From positions 930,001-994,000 of the forward strand of contig NZ_CP114278.1 in NCBI RefSeq assembly GCF_027105095.1: 64,000 bases of DNA, in the 5' to 3' direction. The notes under the pieces were generated by a model. That model did no database searches, was not told where the DNA came from, and saw only the letters and a program-made list of their open reading frames with translations. The stretch's first letter is position 1. Each line of letters begins with the position of its first letter. Source of the DNA: Brevundimonas vesicularis. Lineage in GTDB: Bacteria; Pseudomonadota; Alphaproteobacteria; Caulobacterales; Caulobacteraceae. Below are positions 8,777 through 17,222 of the stretch, in pieces. The translations under genes and the position numbers were made by a program.

Positions 8777-9583
8777 ATGACCATGAAGAAGACGATCGCC
8801 CTGCTGACGCTGGCCGCAGCGCTGGCCGCCCCCATGGCCGCCCAGGCCCACCGCGCCTGGCTGGCGCCGACCGCCACGACCCTGTCGGGCACGGACGCCT
8901 GGGTCGGATTCGACGCCGGCATGTCGAACCAGGTGTTCAACCCCGACCACGCCGCCATGCGCCTGACCGGCCTGACCATCACCGCGCCGGACGGCTCGGC
9001 GGTCCAGCCCGAGAACACCATGCAGGGCCGCTATCGCTCGACCTTCGACGCCCATCTGACCCAGAACGGCACCTACAAGATCGCCAACGTCATGAACGGC
9101 GTCATGGCCAGCTACACCCTGAACGGCGAACAAAAGCGCTGGCGCGGCGCGGCCTCGGACTACCCGGCGGGCCTTCCCGAGGGCGCGACCAATGTTCAGG
9201 CGACCCGCACCGCCAGCCGCATCGAGACCTTCGTCACCCTGAACAACCCCACCGACACCGTCTTCAAGACGACCGGCGAGGGGCTTGAGCTGGTTCCCGT
9301 CACCCACCCGAACGACCTGGTCGTGGGCGAACCCGCCACCTTCAAACTGCTGAACAACGGCCAGCCGGCGGCTGACATCGACGTCACCGTGGCGCGCGGC
9401 GGACTGCGCTATCGCGACAACCCCGAAGAATCGACGCTCAAGACCAACGCCGAGGGCGCCTTCACCATCACCTGGCCGGAAGCGGGCATGTACTGGCTGA
9501 ACGCCTCGGTCCGCACCGAAGGCCAAGGCGAAACGCTGGGTTCCAACGCCAGCTATGTGGCGGCGATGGAAGTCCTGCCCTAA
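8777..9583 (+). CDS. DUF4198 periplasmic protein (CbiK-like, metal uptake)
   Basis: A 268-residue secreted protein. The ATG at 8777 (second ATG at 8783) opens a signal peptide ending MAAQAHRAWLAP. The mature N terminus starts with His, which is typical of DUF4198/CbiK-like proteins and suggests metal binding. A carboxypeptidase-like beta domain follows (GQPAADIDVTVARGG, LKTNAEGAFTITWPEAGMYWL). It sits between DUF2271 and apbE, 5 bases after the former. A role in periplasmic iron handling is inferred from context. Confidence 0.8.
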   Translation: MTMKKTIALLTLAAALAAPMAAQAHRAWLAPTATTLSGTDAWVGFDAGMSNQVFNPDHAAMRLTGLTITAPDGSAVQPENTMQGRYRSTFDAHLTQNGTYKIANVMNGVMASYTLNGEQKRWRGAASDYPAGLPEGATNVQATRTASRIETFVTLNNPTDTVFKTTGEGLELVPVTHPNDLVVGEPATFKLLNNGQPAADIDVTVARGGLRYRDNPEESTLKTNAEGAFTITWPEAGMYWLNASVRTEGQGETLGSNASYVAAMEVLP

Positions 9584-9593
9584 GCGAAGGGCC

Positions 9594-10700
9594 ATGTCCG
9601 ACATTCCCCCTTCGCGCGGTTCACGCGCCGCCCCGCCAACGGTCAACATCGGCGACGCCGCCCCTCTGGGCGACCGCGTCGACAACCGCGTCCTCGTGCC
9701 TGCGATCGAAGGCGCGCCCCCTCGTCCGCCCAGCGACCTGATCCGTTCGCTGGGCGGCGAGACCATGGGCACGACCTGGAGCGCGCGCATCATCGCCCCA
9801 CCAGGCGTGGGCGAGGCCGACCTCCAGGCGGCGATCGAAGAGGAATTAGCGACCGTCGTCGGCCTGTTCAGCCCGTGGGAGCCGACCAGCGAAATCAGCC
9901 GCTTCAACACCGCGCCCGCCGGCGTCTGGGCGGTGTCCCAGCCGTTCTGGGATCTGCTGGATGCGGCGATGACCCTGGGCGACGAAACCAACGGGGCGGT
10001 CGATCCGACCCTGGGCGCCTTGGTCGATCTGTGGGGCTTCGGCCCGCCCGGACCACGTTCGGCCTTGTTGCCCGTCCCGGCCGAAGATGAGATCGCGGCG
10101 GCTGCGGCCGTGTCGGGATGGCAGAAGCTGCGGCTGAACGGCGACGCGCGGGCGGTGATGCAGATGGGCGGGATGAGGCTGGACTTCTCCGGCATCGCCA
10201 AGGGTCATGCGGTGGACCGCGTGTCCGACCGGCTGATGGCCATGGGCGCGACCTCGCACCTGATCGAGATCGGCGGCGAGTTGAAAGGGCGCGGCGTCAA
10301 GCCGGACGCTCAGCCGTGGTGGGTCGAGATCGAGCGGGTCGAGGGTTCGCCTGCGCCCCACACCGTGGCGGCCCTGTTCGATCTCGCCGTGGCGACCAGC
10401 GGCGACTATCGTCGCGCGTTCCGCCACGACGGGCGTCTTTACCCCCACACCATCGACGGATCGACCGGGCGGCCGGTCAGCAATAATCTGAGTTCGGTCA
10501 CCGTCCTGCACCCCTCGGCCATGATGGCCGACGCCTACGCCACGGCTCTGACGGTCATGGGGCCGTTCGAGGGGCCGGACTACGCCGAGGCCGTCGGCCT
10601 GATGGCCCATTTCGTCGAACGCACCGAGCGCGGTCCGGTCGAGCGGATGTCGCCGGCCTTCGCCGCCTTGCTTGACGACGACGGAGATCGTCCGGGGTGA
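9594..10700 (+). CDS. apbE: FAD:protein FMN transferase (ApbE)
   Basis: A 368-residue ApbE-family protein that transfers FMN from FAD onto Thr or Ser residues of target flavoproteins. Family motifs are GGETMGTTWSARII, ISRFNTAP, DPTLGALVDLWGFGP, the nucleotide-binding MRLDFSGIAKGHAVDRV, and YPHTIDGSTGRPV. No clear signal peptide: residues 1-50 are Pro/Arg-rich, and the ATG at 9594 follows an AGCGAAGG site. The likely target is a flavoprotein of this ferric-reductase system, though the downstream reductase binds its flavins non-covalently in known relatives. Its stop overlaps the next start (GTGA). Confidence 0.9.
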   Translation: MSDIPPSRGSRAAPPTVNIGDAAPLGDRVDNRVLVPAIEGAPPRPPSDLIRSLGGETMGTTWSARIIAPPGVGEADLQAAIEEELATVVGLFSPWEPTSEISRFNTAPAGVWAVSQPFWDLLDAAMTLGDETNGAVDPTLGALVDLWGFGPPGPRSALLPVPAEDEIAAAAAVSGWQKLRLNGDARAVMQMGGMRLDFSGIAKGHAVDRVSDRLMAMGATSHLIEIGGELKGRGVKPDAQPWWVEIERVEGSPAPHTVAALFDLAVATSGDYRRAFRHDGRLYPHTIDGSTGRPVSNNLSSVTVLHPSAMMADAYATALTVMGPFEGPDYAEAVGLMAHFVERTERGPVERMSPAFAALLDDDGDRPG

Positions 10701-12061
10701 CAGCCGATCCGCAGCGCTGGCTGTGGGCGGTCGGGGCCTTGGCGCTTTGGCTGGCCCTGATCGCCGTCATCGTCTGGCGCGAACGCAAGGCCAGGGCGGC
10801 GGCCCACGCGCGGTCTGATGCTCTGGCGGGCGCGGGCGAGGGACGGCCGCTGCTGATCGCCTTCGCCAGCCAGACGGGCTTCGCCGAGGAACTGGCGTGG
10901 ATGACGGCGCGCGCCTTAAGCGACGGCGGCGTGGGCGCGCGGGTGCTGTCCTTCGCCGATCTGGATGTGCAGACCCTGAAGGCGGCGGACCGCGCATTGC
11001 TGATCGTCTCCACGACCGGCGAGGGCGATCCGCCCGACAGCGCCGCTCGGTTCGTGCGTAAGGTCATGGGCGAGGCGACGAATCTGTCGGAACTGCGTTT
11101 CGGTCTGCTGGCGCTGGGCGATCGCAGCTACGATCATTTCTGCGGCTTCGGCCACGCGGTGGACGGCTGGCTGCGACGCGCGGGCGCCGAGCCGCTGTTC
11201 GACATTGTCGAGGTCGACAACGGCGAGGCCGGCGCCCTTCGCCGCTGGCAGCACCAGTTGAACCAGATCACCGGCAGCGTGACCGCCCCCGACTGGACCC
11301 CGCCCGCCTACGACCCCTGGCGGCTGGTCGAACGCACCCTCGTCAATCCGGGCAGTCCCGGCGGAGAGGCCTGGCATCTGGCGTTCGAGGCCGTGGGCGC
11401 GACGCCCGACTGGTCCGCCGGCGACATCGCCGAGGTCGGCCTGCCGGAACGCGACGGCGTCACGCCCGGCTCGCGCGAATATTCCATCGCCTCTCTGCCG
11501 TCGGACGGCCGGGTCGAGTTCCTGATCCGCCTGATGCGCCACCCCGACGGCGCCCCGGGTCTGGCGTCGGGATGGCTGACGCAGGATCTTTCGCTGGGCG
11601 ATCAGGCTGGAATGCGCCTGCGCGCGAACCGCAGCTTCCACGGCCCGGCGGACGAGACGCCGATGGTCCTGATCGGCAACGGCACGGGCATCGCCGGTTT
11701 GCGCGCGCATCTGAAAGCGCGGGCGGCGGAGGGCGGGGCCTGGCTGCTGTTCGGAGAACGCACGCAAGCGCATGACGCCTTCTTCGATGCGGAGTTGCAG
11801 GCCTGGCTGGCGTCGGGCGTGCTGCGGCGGCTGGATCGGAGCTTCTCGCGCGACGCCGGCGACGGCCGATATGTGCAGGACCTGGTCGCGGCTGCAGCCG
11901 ACGAACTGCGTGCCTGGGTCGCGCGCGGCGCGGCGATCTACGTCTGCGGCAGTCTGGAAGGCATGTCGCAAGGCGTGCATGCCGCGCTGGAAAGCGCGCT
12001 GGGCGCGGACGTGGTGCTGACCATGCTGGAAGACGGCCGCTACCGCCGCGACGTGTACTGA
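10697..12061 (+). CDS. Membrane-anchored flavodoxin/NADPH reductase (sulfite-reductase-flavoprotein type)
   Basis: A 454-residue diflavin reductase. One N-terminal TM helix (WLWAVGALALWLALIAVIVW) is followed by a flavodoxin domain (IAFASQTGFAEELAW; VSTTGEGDPPDSA; ALGDRSYDHFCGFG). Then come a short FAD domain (REYSIAS) and an NADPH domain (IGNGTGIAGLRAHLK, LLFGERTQAHD). The end, LEDGRYRRDVY, is typical of CPR/SiR-alpha relatives. It is predicted to pass electrons from NADPH via FAD and FMN to the membrane PepSY protein for ferric reduction. It starts with GTG overlapping the apbE stop and is the last gene of the block. Confidence 0.85.
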   Translation: MTADPQRWLWAVGALALWLALIAVIVWRERKARAAAHARSDALAGAGEGRPLLIAFASQTGFAEELAWMTARALSDGGVGARVLSFADLDVQTLKAADRALLIVSTTGEGDPPDSAARFVRKVMGEATNLSELRFGLLALGDRSYDHFCGFGHAVDGWLRRAGAEPLFDIVEVDNGEAGALRRWQHQLNQITGSVTAPDWTPPAYDPWRLVERTLVNPGSPGGEAWHLAFEAVGATPDWSAGDIAEVGLPERDGVTPGSREYSIASLPSDGRVEFLIRLMRHPDGAPGLASGWLTQDLSLGDQAGMRLRANRSFHGPADETPMVLIGNGTGIAGLRAHLKARAAEGGAWLLFGERTQAHDAFFDAELQAWLASGVLRRLDRSFSRDAGDGRYVQDLVAAAADELRAWVARGAAIYVCGSLEGMSQGVHAALESALGADVVLTMLEDGRYRRDVY

Positions 12062-12083
12062 ACGCCGTCCTTGCCGATGGCGG

Positions 12084-13481
12084 CTACCGGCCTAGACGCC
12101 CCAACAGTTCCGCCGCGAAGGTCGACAGGGTGTCGTCGCGCGCGCCCATGACGATGATCCGGTCGCCCGGCTTGGCGATCTCGACGATCCGGTCACCGCA
12201 ATCGGCGCGCGTCGCCAGCGCCTCAGCCTGACGGCCGGCGGCGCGGACGCCGGAGGCGATGTCTTCCGATCCCACGCTGCGGTCGGTGGTGCCGCCGTAA
12301 TAGACCGGCTCGGGCATCAGCAGCACGTCGTCCTCGCGCATCAGGCCGGCGAAACCGTCGATGAACTCCGACTTCATCAGCTTCAGCGGGCCGAACCCAT
12401 GCGGCTGAAACAGGATCAGCAGCCGGCCGTCGAAGGCGTGCAGAGTCTTCAGCGTGGCCGCGATCTTGTCCGGGTTATGGGCGAAGTCGTCGATGACGGT
12501 GATGTTGCCGGCGGTCCCGACGACTTCCATACGGCGACGGATGCCGGCGAAGGTCTCCAACGCCTTGACCGCCTTGGCCGTCGGCACGCCCAGCGCTCGC
12601 GTCGCCGCCAGCGCGGCCAGGGCGTTGGCGACATTGTGGGCGCCGGGCACGTTCAGAACCACGTCGTGTTCGCTCCAGCCCTCGATCAGCCGGAACCGCA
12701 TGCCCGTCGGCAGCGGCTGAAGATCATGGCCGGACAGGTCGGCCTTCTCTTCGCCCAGGCCGAAGGTGATCGCTTTCCCAGCCGGCAAGGTCTGGGCCAG
12801 GGCCGCCGTCTCGGGATTGTCCAGGTTCAGCACGGCCGTCGTCGCCCGCGCGGTGAAGCCCCCGAACAGGTCGCGCAGCTCCTCCATCGACTTGTGATCC
12901 AGCGAGATGTTGGACACCACCGCCACCGTTGGATCGTAGCGGGCGATCGAGCCGTCGCTCTCGTCCACCTCCGACACGAACAGGTCCGGCCCGCCGATCA
13001 GGGCGCTGGCGAACGGATGGTCGGCGTCGGCGAAGTTTTTCATCACCGCCCCGTTCATGACGGTCGGCTCGCGGCCCGTCTGATGCAGGATCCAGGCGAT
13101 CATGCCGGTGATGGTGGACTTGCCGCTGGTGCCCGCGACCCCGACCGAGGTTGGGGCGGCGTTGAAGAGTTCGCTGAGCAGTTCGGGCCGGGTCTTGATC
13201 GTCGCGCCCGCGCGCCTGGCCGCGCCGATGTCGGGCACCGTCTCCTCGATGGCGCCGGTGGCGATGACGGTCTGATCCGCGCGGGTCACGCCCGATCCGT
13301 CCTGGGGGTGCAGGTTCACGCCGTGGGCGCGCAGCCAGTCGAACTTCTCGGGCGTACGGCCCTGGTCCAGCGCCCGGTCCGACCCTTCGATCACGGCGCC
13401 GCGCGCCTGGACGATCATGGCCAGGGGCAGCATGCCCGACCCGCCGATGCCGCAGAAGAAATAGGAGGCGTCTTGGTTCAT
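12084..13481 (-). CDS. Mur ligase family protein (Mpl/MurC-like UDP-muramate:peptide ligase)
   Basis: A 465-residue Mur ligase. Domain 1 is Rossmann (FFCGIGGSGMLPLA). The ATP site is VGVAGTSGKSTITGMIAWIL, the Walker-B-like part is LFVSEVDESDGSI, then SNISLDHKSMEEL, and a C-terminal domain with DDFAHNPDKIAATLK. Length and layout fit MurC or Mpl; the P-loop GTSGKST differs from the usual GTHGKTT. A second gene type, LD-carboxypeptidase, starts 69 bases away on the other strand. This favours a recycling role (attaching recovered peptides to UDP-MurNAc), but an L-alanine ligase role is not excluded. Confidence 0.75.
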   Translation of the reverse strand: MNQDASYFFCGIGGSGMLPLAMIVQARGAVIEGSDRALDQGRTPEKFDWLRAHGVNLHPQDGSGVTRADQTVIATGAIEETVPDIGAARRAGATIKTRPELLSELFNAAPTSVGVAGTSGKSTITGMIAWILHQTGREPTVMNGAVMKNFADADHPFASALIGGPDLFVSEVDESDGSIARYDPTVAVVSNISLDHKSMEELRDLFGGFTARATTAVLNLDNPETAALAQTLPAGKAITFGLGEEKADLSGHDLQPLPTGMRFRLIEGWSEHDVVLNVPGAHNVANALAALAATRALGVPTAKAVKALETFAGIRRRMEVVGTAGNITVIDDFAHNPDKIAATLKTLHAFDGRLLILFQPHGFGPLKLMKSEFIDGFAGLMREDDVLLMPEPVYYGGTTDRSVGSEDIASGVRAAGRQAEALATRADCGDRIVEIAKPGDRIIVMGARDDTLSTFAAELLGRLGR

Positions 13482-13550
13482 GCCCCCTTAGAACAGGGGA
13501 TCGGGCCGGTCCGCCAGTGGGGGATCGCAAAAACGACGAAGAAGACGGAC

Positions 13551-14387
13551 GTGGATACCAACAGCTTCAAGATCGGCGTCGTCTGCGCCAGCTCGCGCTT
13601 TGCGAAAGAGCGCGCCGAGGCGGTCGAGGCCTGGATGGCGCAGAACCACCCCGACCGCGATGTGGCGGTCGTCTTCCACCCCGCCTGTTTTCTGAAACAC
13701 GGCCATTTCGCCGGCGACGACCGGGCGCGCGCCGACGCCTTCGTGGAGTTCGCCAACGATCCCCGCATCGACGCCATCTGGTTTGCGCGCGGCGGATACG
13801 GTTCGTGCCGCATCGCCGACGCGGTGATCCCGCGCCTGGACGCTGTCGCCCGCAAGAAGCGCTACATGGGTTATTCCGATGCCGGCAGCCTGCTGGCCGG
13901 GATGTACAAGGCCGGGTTCCAGCATCTGGCGCACGGACCGATGGCCTCGGACTCGGTGCGCGACGACGCGACCGCGCGCGGCGCCCTGTCCTGGCTGACC
14001 ACCGAACGCACCGACTGGATCGAGCCGTCGCTGGCGACCGATCCGCGCCCGGCCGTCGCCTTCAACCTAACCATCCTGAACGAACTGACCGGCACGCCGC
14101 TTGAGCCCGATCTATCCGACCACGTCCTGATGTTGGAGGAGGTATCCGAGGCCGCCTACCGGATCGACCGAATGATGTTTCACTTGACCAGCCAGGCCAG
14201 CATCCGACGAGTGGCCGGGATTCGCCTGGGACGGGTCTCTGACATCACGCCAAACGATCCCGACTTTGGTCAGACTCCGGAGGAAATCGTTCGATACTGG
14301 TGCCTGCGTTCGGGCATACCCTTTCTGGGCAGCGCCGATATCGGGCATGACGCCGCCAACAAGGTCGTCCCCTTCGGTCGCCCGTAA
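13551..14387 (+). CDS. LD-carboxypeptidase (peptidase S66 family)
   Basis: A 278-residue S66 peptidase. The family motifs are IWFARGGYGSCRI, the nucleophile region YMGYSDAGSLLAGM, and the late acid/His part IPFLGSADIGHD. Members remove the terminal D-Ala from tetrapeptides recovered from peptidoglycan in the cytosol; no signal peptide is present here. GTG at 13551 is the only good start and follows GAAGAAGACGGAC. The upstream frame stays open by chance across the antisense of the Mur ligase. It is divergent from the Mur ligase, an arrangement consistent with joint peptidoglycan recycling. Confidence 0.8.
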   Translation: MDTNSFKIGVVCASSRFAKERAEAVEAWMAQNHPDRDVAVVFHPACFLKHGHFAGDDRARADAFVEFANDPRIDAIWFARGGYGSCRIADAVIPRLDAVARKKRYMGYSDAGSLLAGMYKAGFQHLAHGPMASDSVRDDATARGALSWLTTERTDWIEPSLATDPRPAVAFNLTILNELTGTPLEPDLSDHVLMLEEVSEAAYRIDRMMFHLTSQASIRRVAGIRLGRVSDITPNDPDFGQTPEEIVRYWCLRSGIPFLGSADIGHDAANKVVPFGRP

Positions 14388-14652
14388 GACGAATGGCGCG
14401 CGACGAAAAGGACACAGTCTCGCCTCTATTCGCTAAGGCGAGGCCGCCCGCCTCTCGACAGAACGCCGGTCCTGACCTCAGATGCCGGTCCGCGAGGCGT
14501 TAGGACTTCGTTAGCCAAGGCGTTGGGGGACGCTGCGGTTTGCGCCTTCTGCGATGCGGCGGTTCGTTCGGATATCGGGGGATGCCCGGACGAGCCGCCT
14601 GATGGTCTTTCCATCCATCGACGTTGAGGGCCGCAGGGCTTAAGGATCGCGG

Positions 14653-16530
14653 GTGCGTTTCGACGAGAGATTCATCGATGAACTGAAGGCTCGCCTTCGG
14701 CCGTCCGACGTGATCGGGCGGACGGTGAAGCTGAAACGTCAGGGTCGCGAATACGTCGGCCTGTCGCCCTTCTCGAAGGAGAAGTCGCCGTCCTTTTTCG
14801 TCAATGACGACAAGGGCTTCTTCCACGACTTCTCGTCCGGCAAGCATGGCGACATCATCTCCTTCCTGCAGGAAACCGAGCGGCTCAGCTTCGTCGAAGC
14901 GGTGCAGCGCCTGGCCGGCGAGGCGGGGATGCAGCTTCCCGCCGAAGACCCCAAGGAGGCCGAGCGCGAGCAGAAGCGGGCGGGACTGTCCGACTGGATG
15001 GACCTGGCCCAGAAATGGTTCGCCGCCAATCTGCGCCGCACGCCGGGCAAGGCGGCGCGTGAATATCTGGACAAGCGCGGCCTGCCCGAGGATCAGTGGG
15101 AGCGGTTCGGGCTGGGCTATGCGCCCAACGACCGCGAGGGGCTGAAACAGGCCTTGGTCCAGCGCGGCGCCAAGCCCGCCGAACTGGTCGAGGCCGGGCT
15201 GCTGATCTCGCCCGAAAGCGGCGGCCAGCCCTATGATCGCTTCCGCGACCGGCTGATGTTCCCGATCCTGGATGCGCGCGGCCGGATTGTCAGCTTCGGC
15301 GGCCGGGCCATGAACCCCGACGACCGCGCCAAATATCTGAACGGCCCGGAAAGCCCGCTCTTTCATAAGGGCGCGACCCTCTACGGCCTGCCCGAGGCGC
15401 GGCGCATCCTGGGCGCGGAGAGCAAGAACGACCAGGCCATCATCGTGGTCGAAGGCTATATGGACGTCATCGCCTGCCAGCGCGCGGGCCTGCCGGCCGT
15501 GGCGCCGATGGGCACGGCTCTGACCGAGGAGCAGATGGCGTTGCTGTGGCGGGTCAGCTCGGAACCTATCCTCTGCTTTGACGGCGACCCGGCAGGCCAG
15601 AGAGCCGCTTTCCGTGCCGTCGAACGCGCCTTGCCTCTTTTGAAACCAGAGCGAAGCTTTCGCTTCGTGACACTCACTGGGGGGCAAGATCCAGATGATA
15701 TGTTGAGGGAGAAAGGTGCGCCGGCGCTGCGTGAAGCGATGAGCGTAACCAATCCATTTTCGCGAATGCTGCTCGACCGGGAGATGGCCGAGGTTGGGGC
15801 TCTCGATACACCCGAGAAAGAGGCGGGGCTTCTGGTTCGGCTACGTAAAGCAGCAGCGACTATCGCCGATCCAGATCTGGCGAGGACTTACAAAGACTTT
15901 CTCGTAGGCGCCTTTTATCAGCGAGTTCGCCCTTCACCTGAAGAAAAAAGAGCCGCGAACAGGGTCATATATAGGGACCGAAAAGCACGTTCGATGGCTC
16001 CAATTATGGATGTGACGCCGGAGGCGCGCGCTGCCGCCATCACCCTGGCGCGTGCGCCTCGTCCGGTCTTGGCTGCCATTGTGGAAGGTCTGATCGCTCA
16101 TCCTGACACGGTCAACGAACGTGGCGAAACATTAGCGACCCAAAGTTTCGGCGACGTCGGCCTTGATCGTTTGGTCAGTGACCTCGTGAGGCTGACCTAT
16201 GAAGCGCAGGCTATGAGCAATGGCCTGCTGAGGTCACGATTGTTGGCAATGGGACACGAGGAAACGCTCAGGCGGATAGACCGCACTGCCGCAATAGCCC
16301 ATGCCCCGTTTTTGGACAGCGCCGCATCGCTTGAAGTTGCGGCAGCGGGACTGAGCCGCGCAGTGGATGTTCTGCTTCAGTCCATGGCGCTCAGTCGAGC
16401 GATGAATGAAATGAAGTCCGAGGAAAGCTTTGATAGCCAGGCGTTCATTGGTTTGAAGGGACAACGTGACGCCTTGGACCGCTTCATATCCAGCGGCGAA
16501 ATCTGGACAGATACGGCCACCCTGCACTGA
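14653..16530 (+). CDS. dnaG: DNA primase DnaG with a compositionally foreign C-terminal half
   Basis: A 625-residue primase starting at GTG 14653. The N-terminal zinc-ribbon region reads GLSPFSKEKSPSFFVNDDKG then FFHDFSSGKHGD, where the usual Cys-His-Cys-Cys ligands are replaced. The catalytic core and TOPRIM domain follow (VVEGYMDVIACQRAG, ~266; CFDGDPAGQRAA, ~310). From about 15600 the DNA changes: a hand count gives 70% GC at 14941-15000 but 53% at 15901-15960 and 57% at 16201-16260. The foreign part covers the helicase-binding domain. A toxin-antitoxin pair and a native-like copy of the dnaG 3' end follow, which indicates replacement of the 3' half by recombination. The reading frame is intact. 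Confidence 0.9.
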   Translation: MRFDERFIDELKARLRPSDVIGRTVKLKRQGREYVGLSPFSKEKSPSFFVNDDKGFFHDFSSGKHGDIISFLQETERLSFVEAVQRLAGEAGMQLPAEDPKEAEREQKRAGLSDWMDLAQKWFAANLRRTPGKAAREYLDKRGLPEDQWERFGLGYAPNDREGLKQALVQRGAKPAELVEAGLLISPESGGQPYDRFRDRLMFPILDARGRIVSFGGRAMNPDDRAKYLNGPESPLFHKGATLYGLPEARRILGAESKNDQAIIVVEGYMDVIACQRAGLPAVAPMGTALTEEQMALLWRVSSEPILCFDGDPAGQRAAFRAVERALPLLKPERSFRFVTLTGGQDPDDMLREKGAPALREAMSVTNPFSRMLLDREMAEVGALDTPEKEAGLLVRLRKAAATIADPDLARTYKDFLVGAFYQRVRPSPEEKRAANRVIYRDRKARSMAPIMDVTPEARAAAITLARAPRPVLAAIVEGLIAHPDTVNERGETLATQSFGDVGLDRLVSDLVRLTYEAQAMSNGLLRSRLLAMGHEETLRRIDRTAAIAHAPFLDSAASLEVAAAGLSRAVDVLLQSMALSRAMNEMKSEESFDSQAFIGLKGQRDALDRFISSGEIWTDTATLH

Positions 16531-16554
16531 CAAGTCGTTGGGTGTTGACGTGGT

Positions 16555-16574
16555 ATAGGTTAGGATCAAACTAT
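16555..16574. promoter_or_regulatory. Possible toxin-antitoxin operator at the antitoxin start
   Basis: ATAGGTT and AAACTAT form 7-base arms with one mismatch around AGGATC, overlapping the antitoxin ATG at 16573. A TTGACG hexamer lies at 16545-16550 but has no good -10 partner. Autoregulation is common for such antitoxins; the site itself is a weak prediction. Confidence 0.3.
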
Positions 16575-16818
16575 GGATGGTTCTCAACCTGTCAGGATCA
16601 CGCGAGACGGCGACCATCAGGTCGTCCATCTGCCCAGCGGCGTGTCAGTCCCAACCGACGCGGTGGTTCGTCAGGAAGGCGGGCGGTTGATCATCGAACA
16701 AGCCGGGACTGGCTTGGGATCGGTTGAACGACTGCTGGCAGTGCTGGCGACGATGGAGCCGATCGACGAGCGTCTCGACCCGATCGATGATCCGCTACCT
16801 GAGCCGGTCGATCTTTGA
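16573..16818 (+). CDS. VapB/AbrB-type antitoxin
   Basis: An 81-residue protein whose N-terminal half (VRITRDGDHQVVHLPSGVSV, then RQEGGRLIIEQ) has the swapped-hairpin AbrB/MazE pattern of VapB antitoxins. The C-terminal half is acidic and proline-rich, as expected for a toxin-binding tail. It starts 42 bases after the dnaG stop and its stop codon overlaps the toxin start. It would bind the toxin and repress its own promoter. Assignment depends on pattern plus the adjacent PIN toxin. Confidence 0.7.
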   Translation: MDGSQPVRITRDGDHQVVHLPSGVSVPTDAVVRQEGGRLIIEQAGTGLGSVERLLAVLATMEPIDERLDPIDDPLPEPVDL

Positions 16819-17222
16819 GCGGATATATGCTGGACACCAATGCGGTGTCGGACCTGATGTATGATCCGCTAGGTCCAGTCGGGCAGCGTATGGCTATGGT
16901 CGGCTCAGGGGAAATCTGCGTCAGCCTGATTGCGGTCGCTGAGTTGAGGTTTGGTGTCGCCAAGTCTGGCTCGGTGCGCTTGGCCGCTCAGTTGGACAGG
17001 GTGCTGTCCGGCTTGGCCGTCAAGGCATGGGATGCGCCTGCCGATCATGTTTACGGCGATATCCGCACCGATTTACACAAGCGTGGCCAGCCTATCGGCG
17101 GCAATGATCTGCTGATCGCCGCGCATGCCTTGGCACTCGACTGCATCCTCGTCACCGACAATGAGCGCGAGTTCTCGCGCGTGCCCGGCCTGCGGGTTGA
17201 AAACTGGTTGCGGAGCGATTGA
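16815..17222 (+). CDS. vapC: VapC-type PIN-domain toxin
   Basis: A 135-residue PIN ribonuclease. The acidic residues are in place: Asp in MLDTNAVSDLMYD, Glu in VSLIAVAELRFGV, and the pair in GGNDLLIAAHALA and CILVTDNEREF. VapC toxins cleave tRNA or rRNA and are held by the cognate antitoxin. The TTG at 16815 overlaps the antitoxin stop and is the preferred coupled start; ATG 16827 would shorten it by four residues. It appears intact. The next frame (dnaG remnant) opens at a TTG overlapping its stop. Confidence 0.8.
   Translation: MSGYMLDTNAVSDLMYDPLGPVGQRMAMVGSGEICVSLIAVAELRFGVAKSGSVRLAAQLDRVLSGLAVKAWDAPADHVYGDIRTDLHKRGQPIGGNDLLIAAHALALDCILVTDNEREFSRVPGLRVENWLRSD

Larger units (their letters stand above)
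15600..17222 (+). mobile_element. Probable transferred cassette: foreign dnaG 3' half plus toxin-antitoxin genes
   Basis: The left edge is approximate and rests on the base-composition change just after the TOPRIM domain. The right edge is the toxin stop, after which native-composition dnaG 3' sequence resumes (hand count 68% GC at 17341-17400). No recombinase gene, terminal repeats or target duplication was seen. Homologous exchange with a strain or relative already carrying the toxin-antitoxin pair behind dnaG is therefore the simplest explanation. Confidence 0.5.

Noticed and set aside
9555..9593. Upstream extension of apbE overlapping the DUF4198 gene
   Set aside because: ATG 9594 has the better ribosome signal and leaves no overlap.
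14388..14652. Gap before dnaG searched for a tRNA or small RNA
   Set aside because: Scattered stem-like pieces but no cloverleaf, CCA end or terminator could be assembled.
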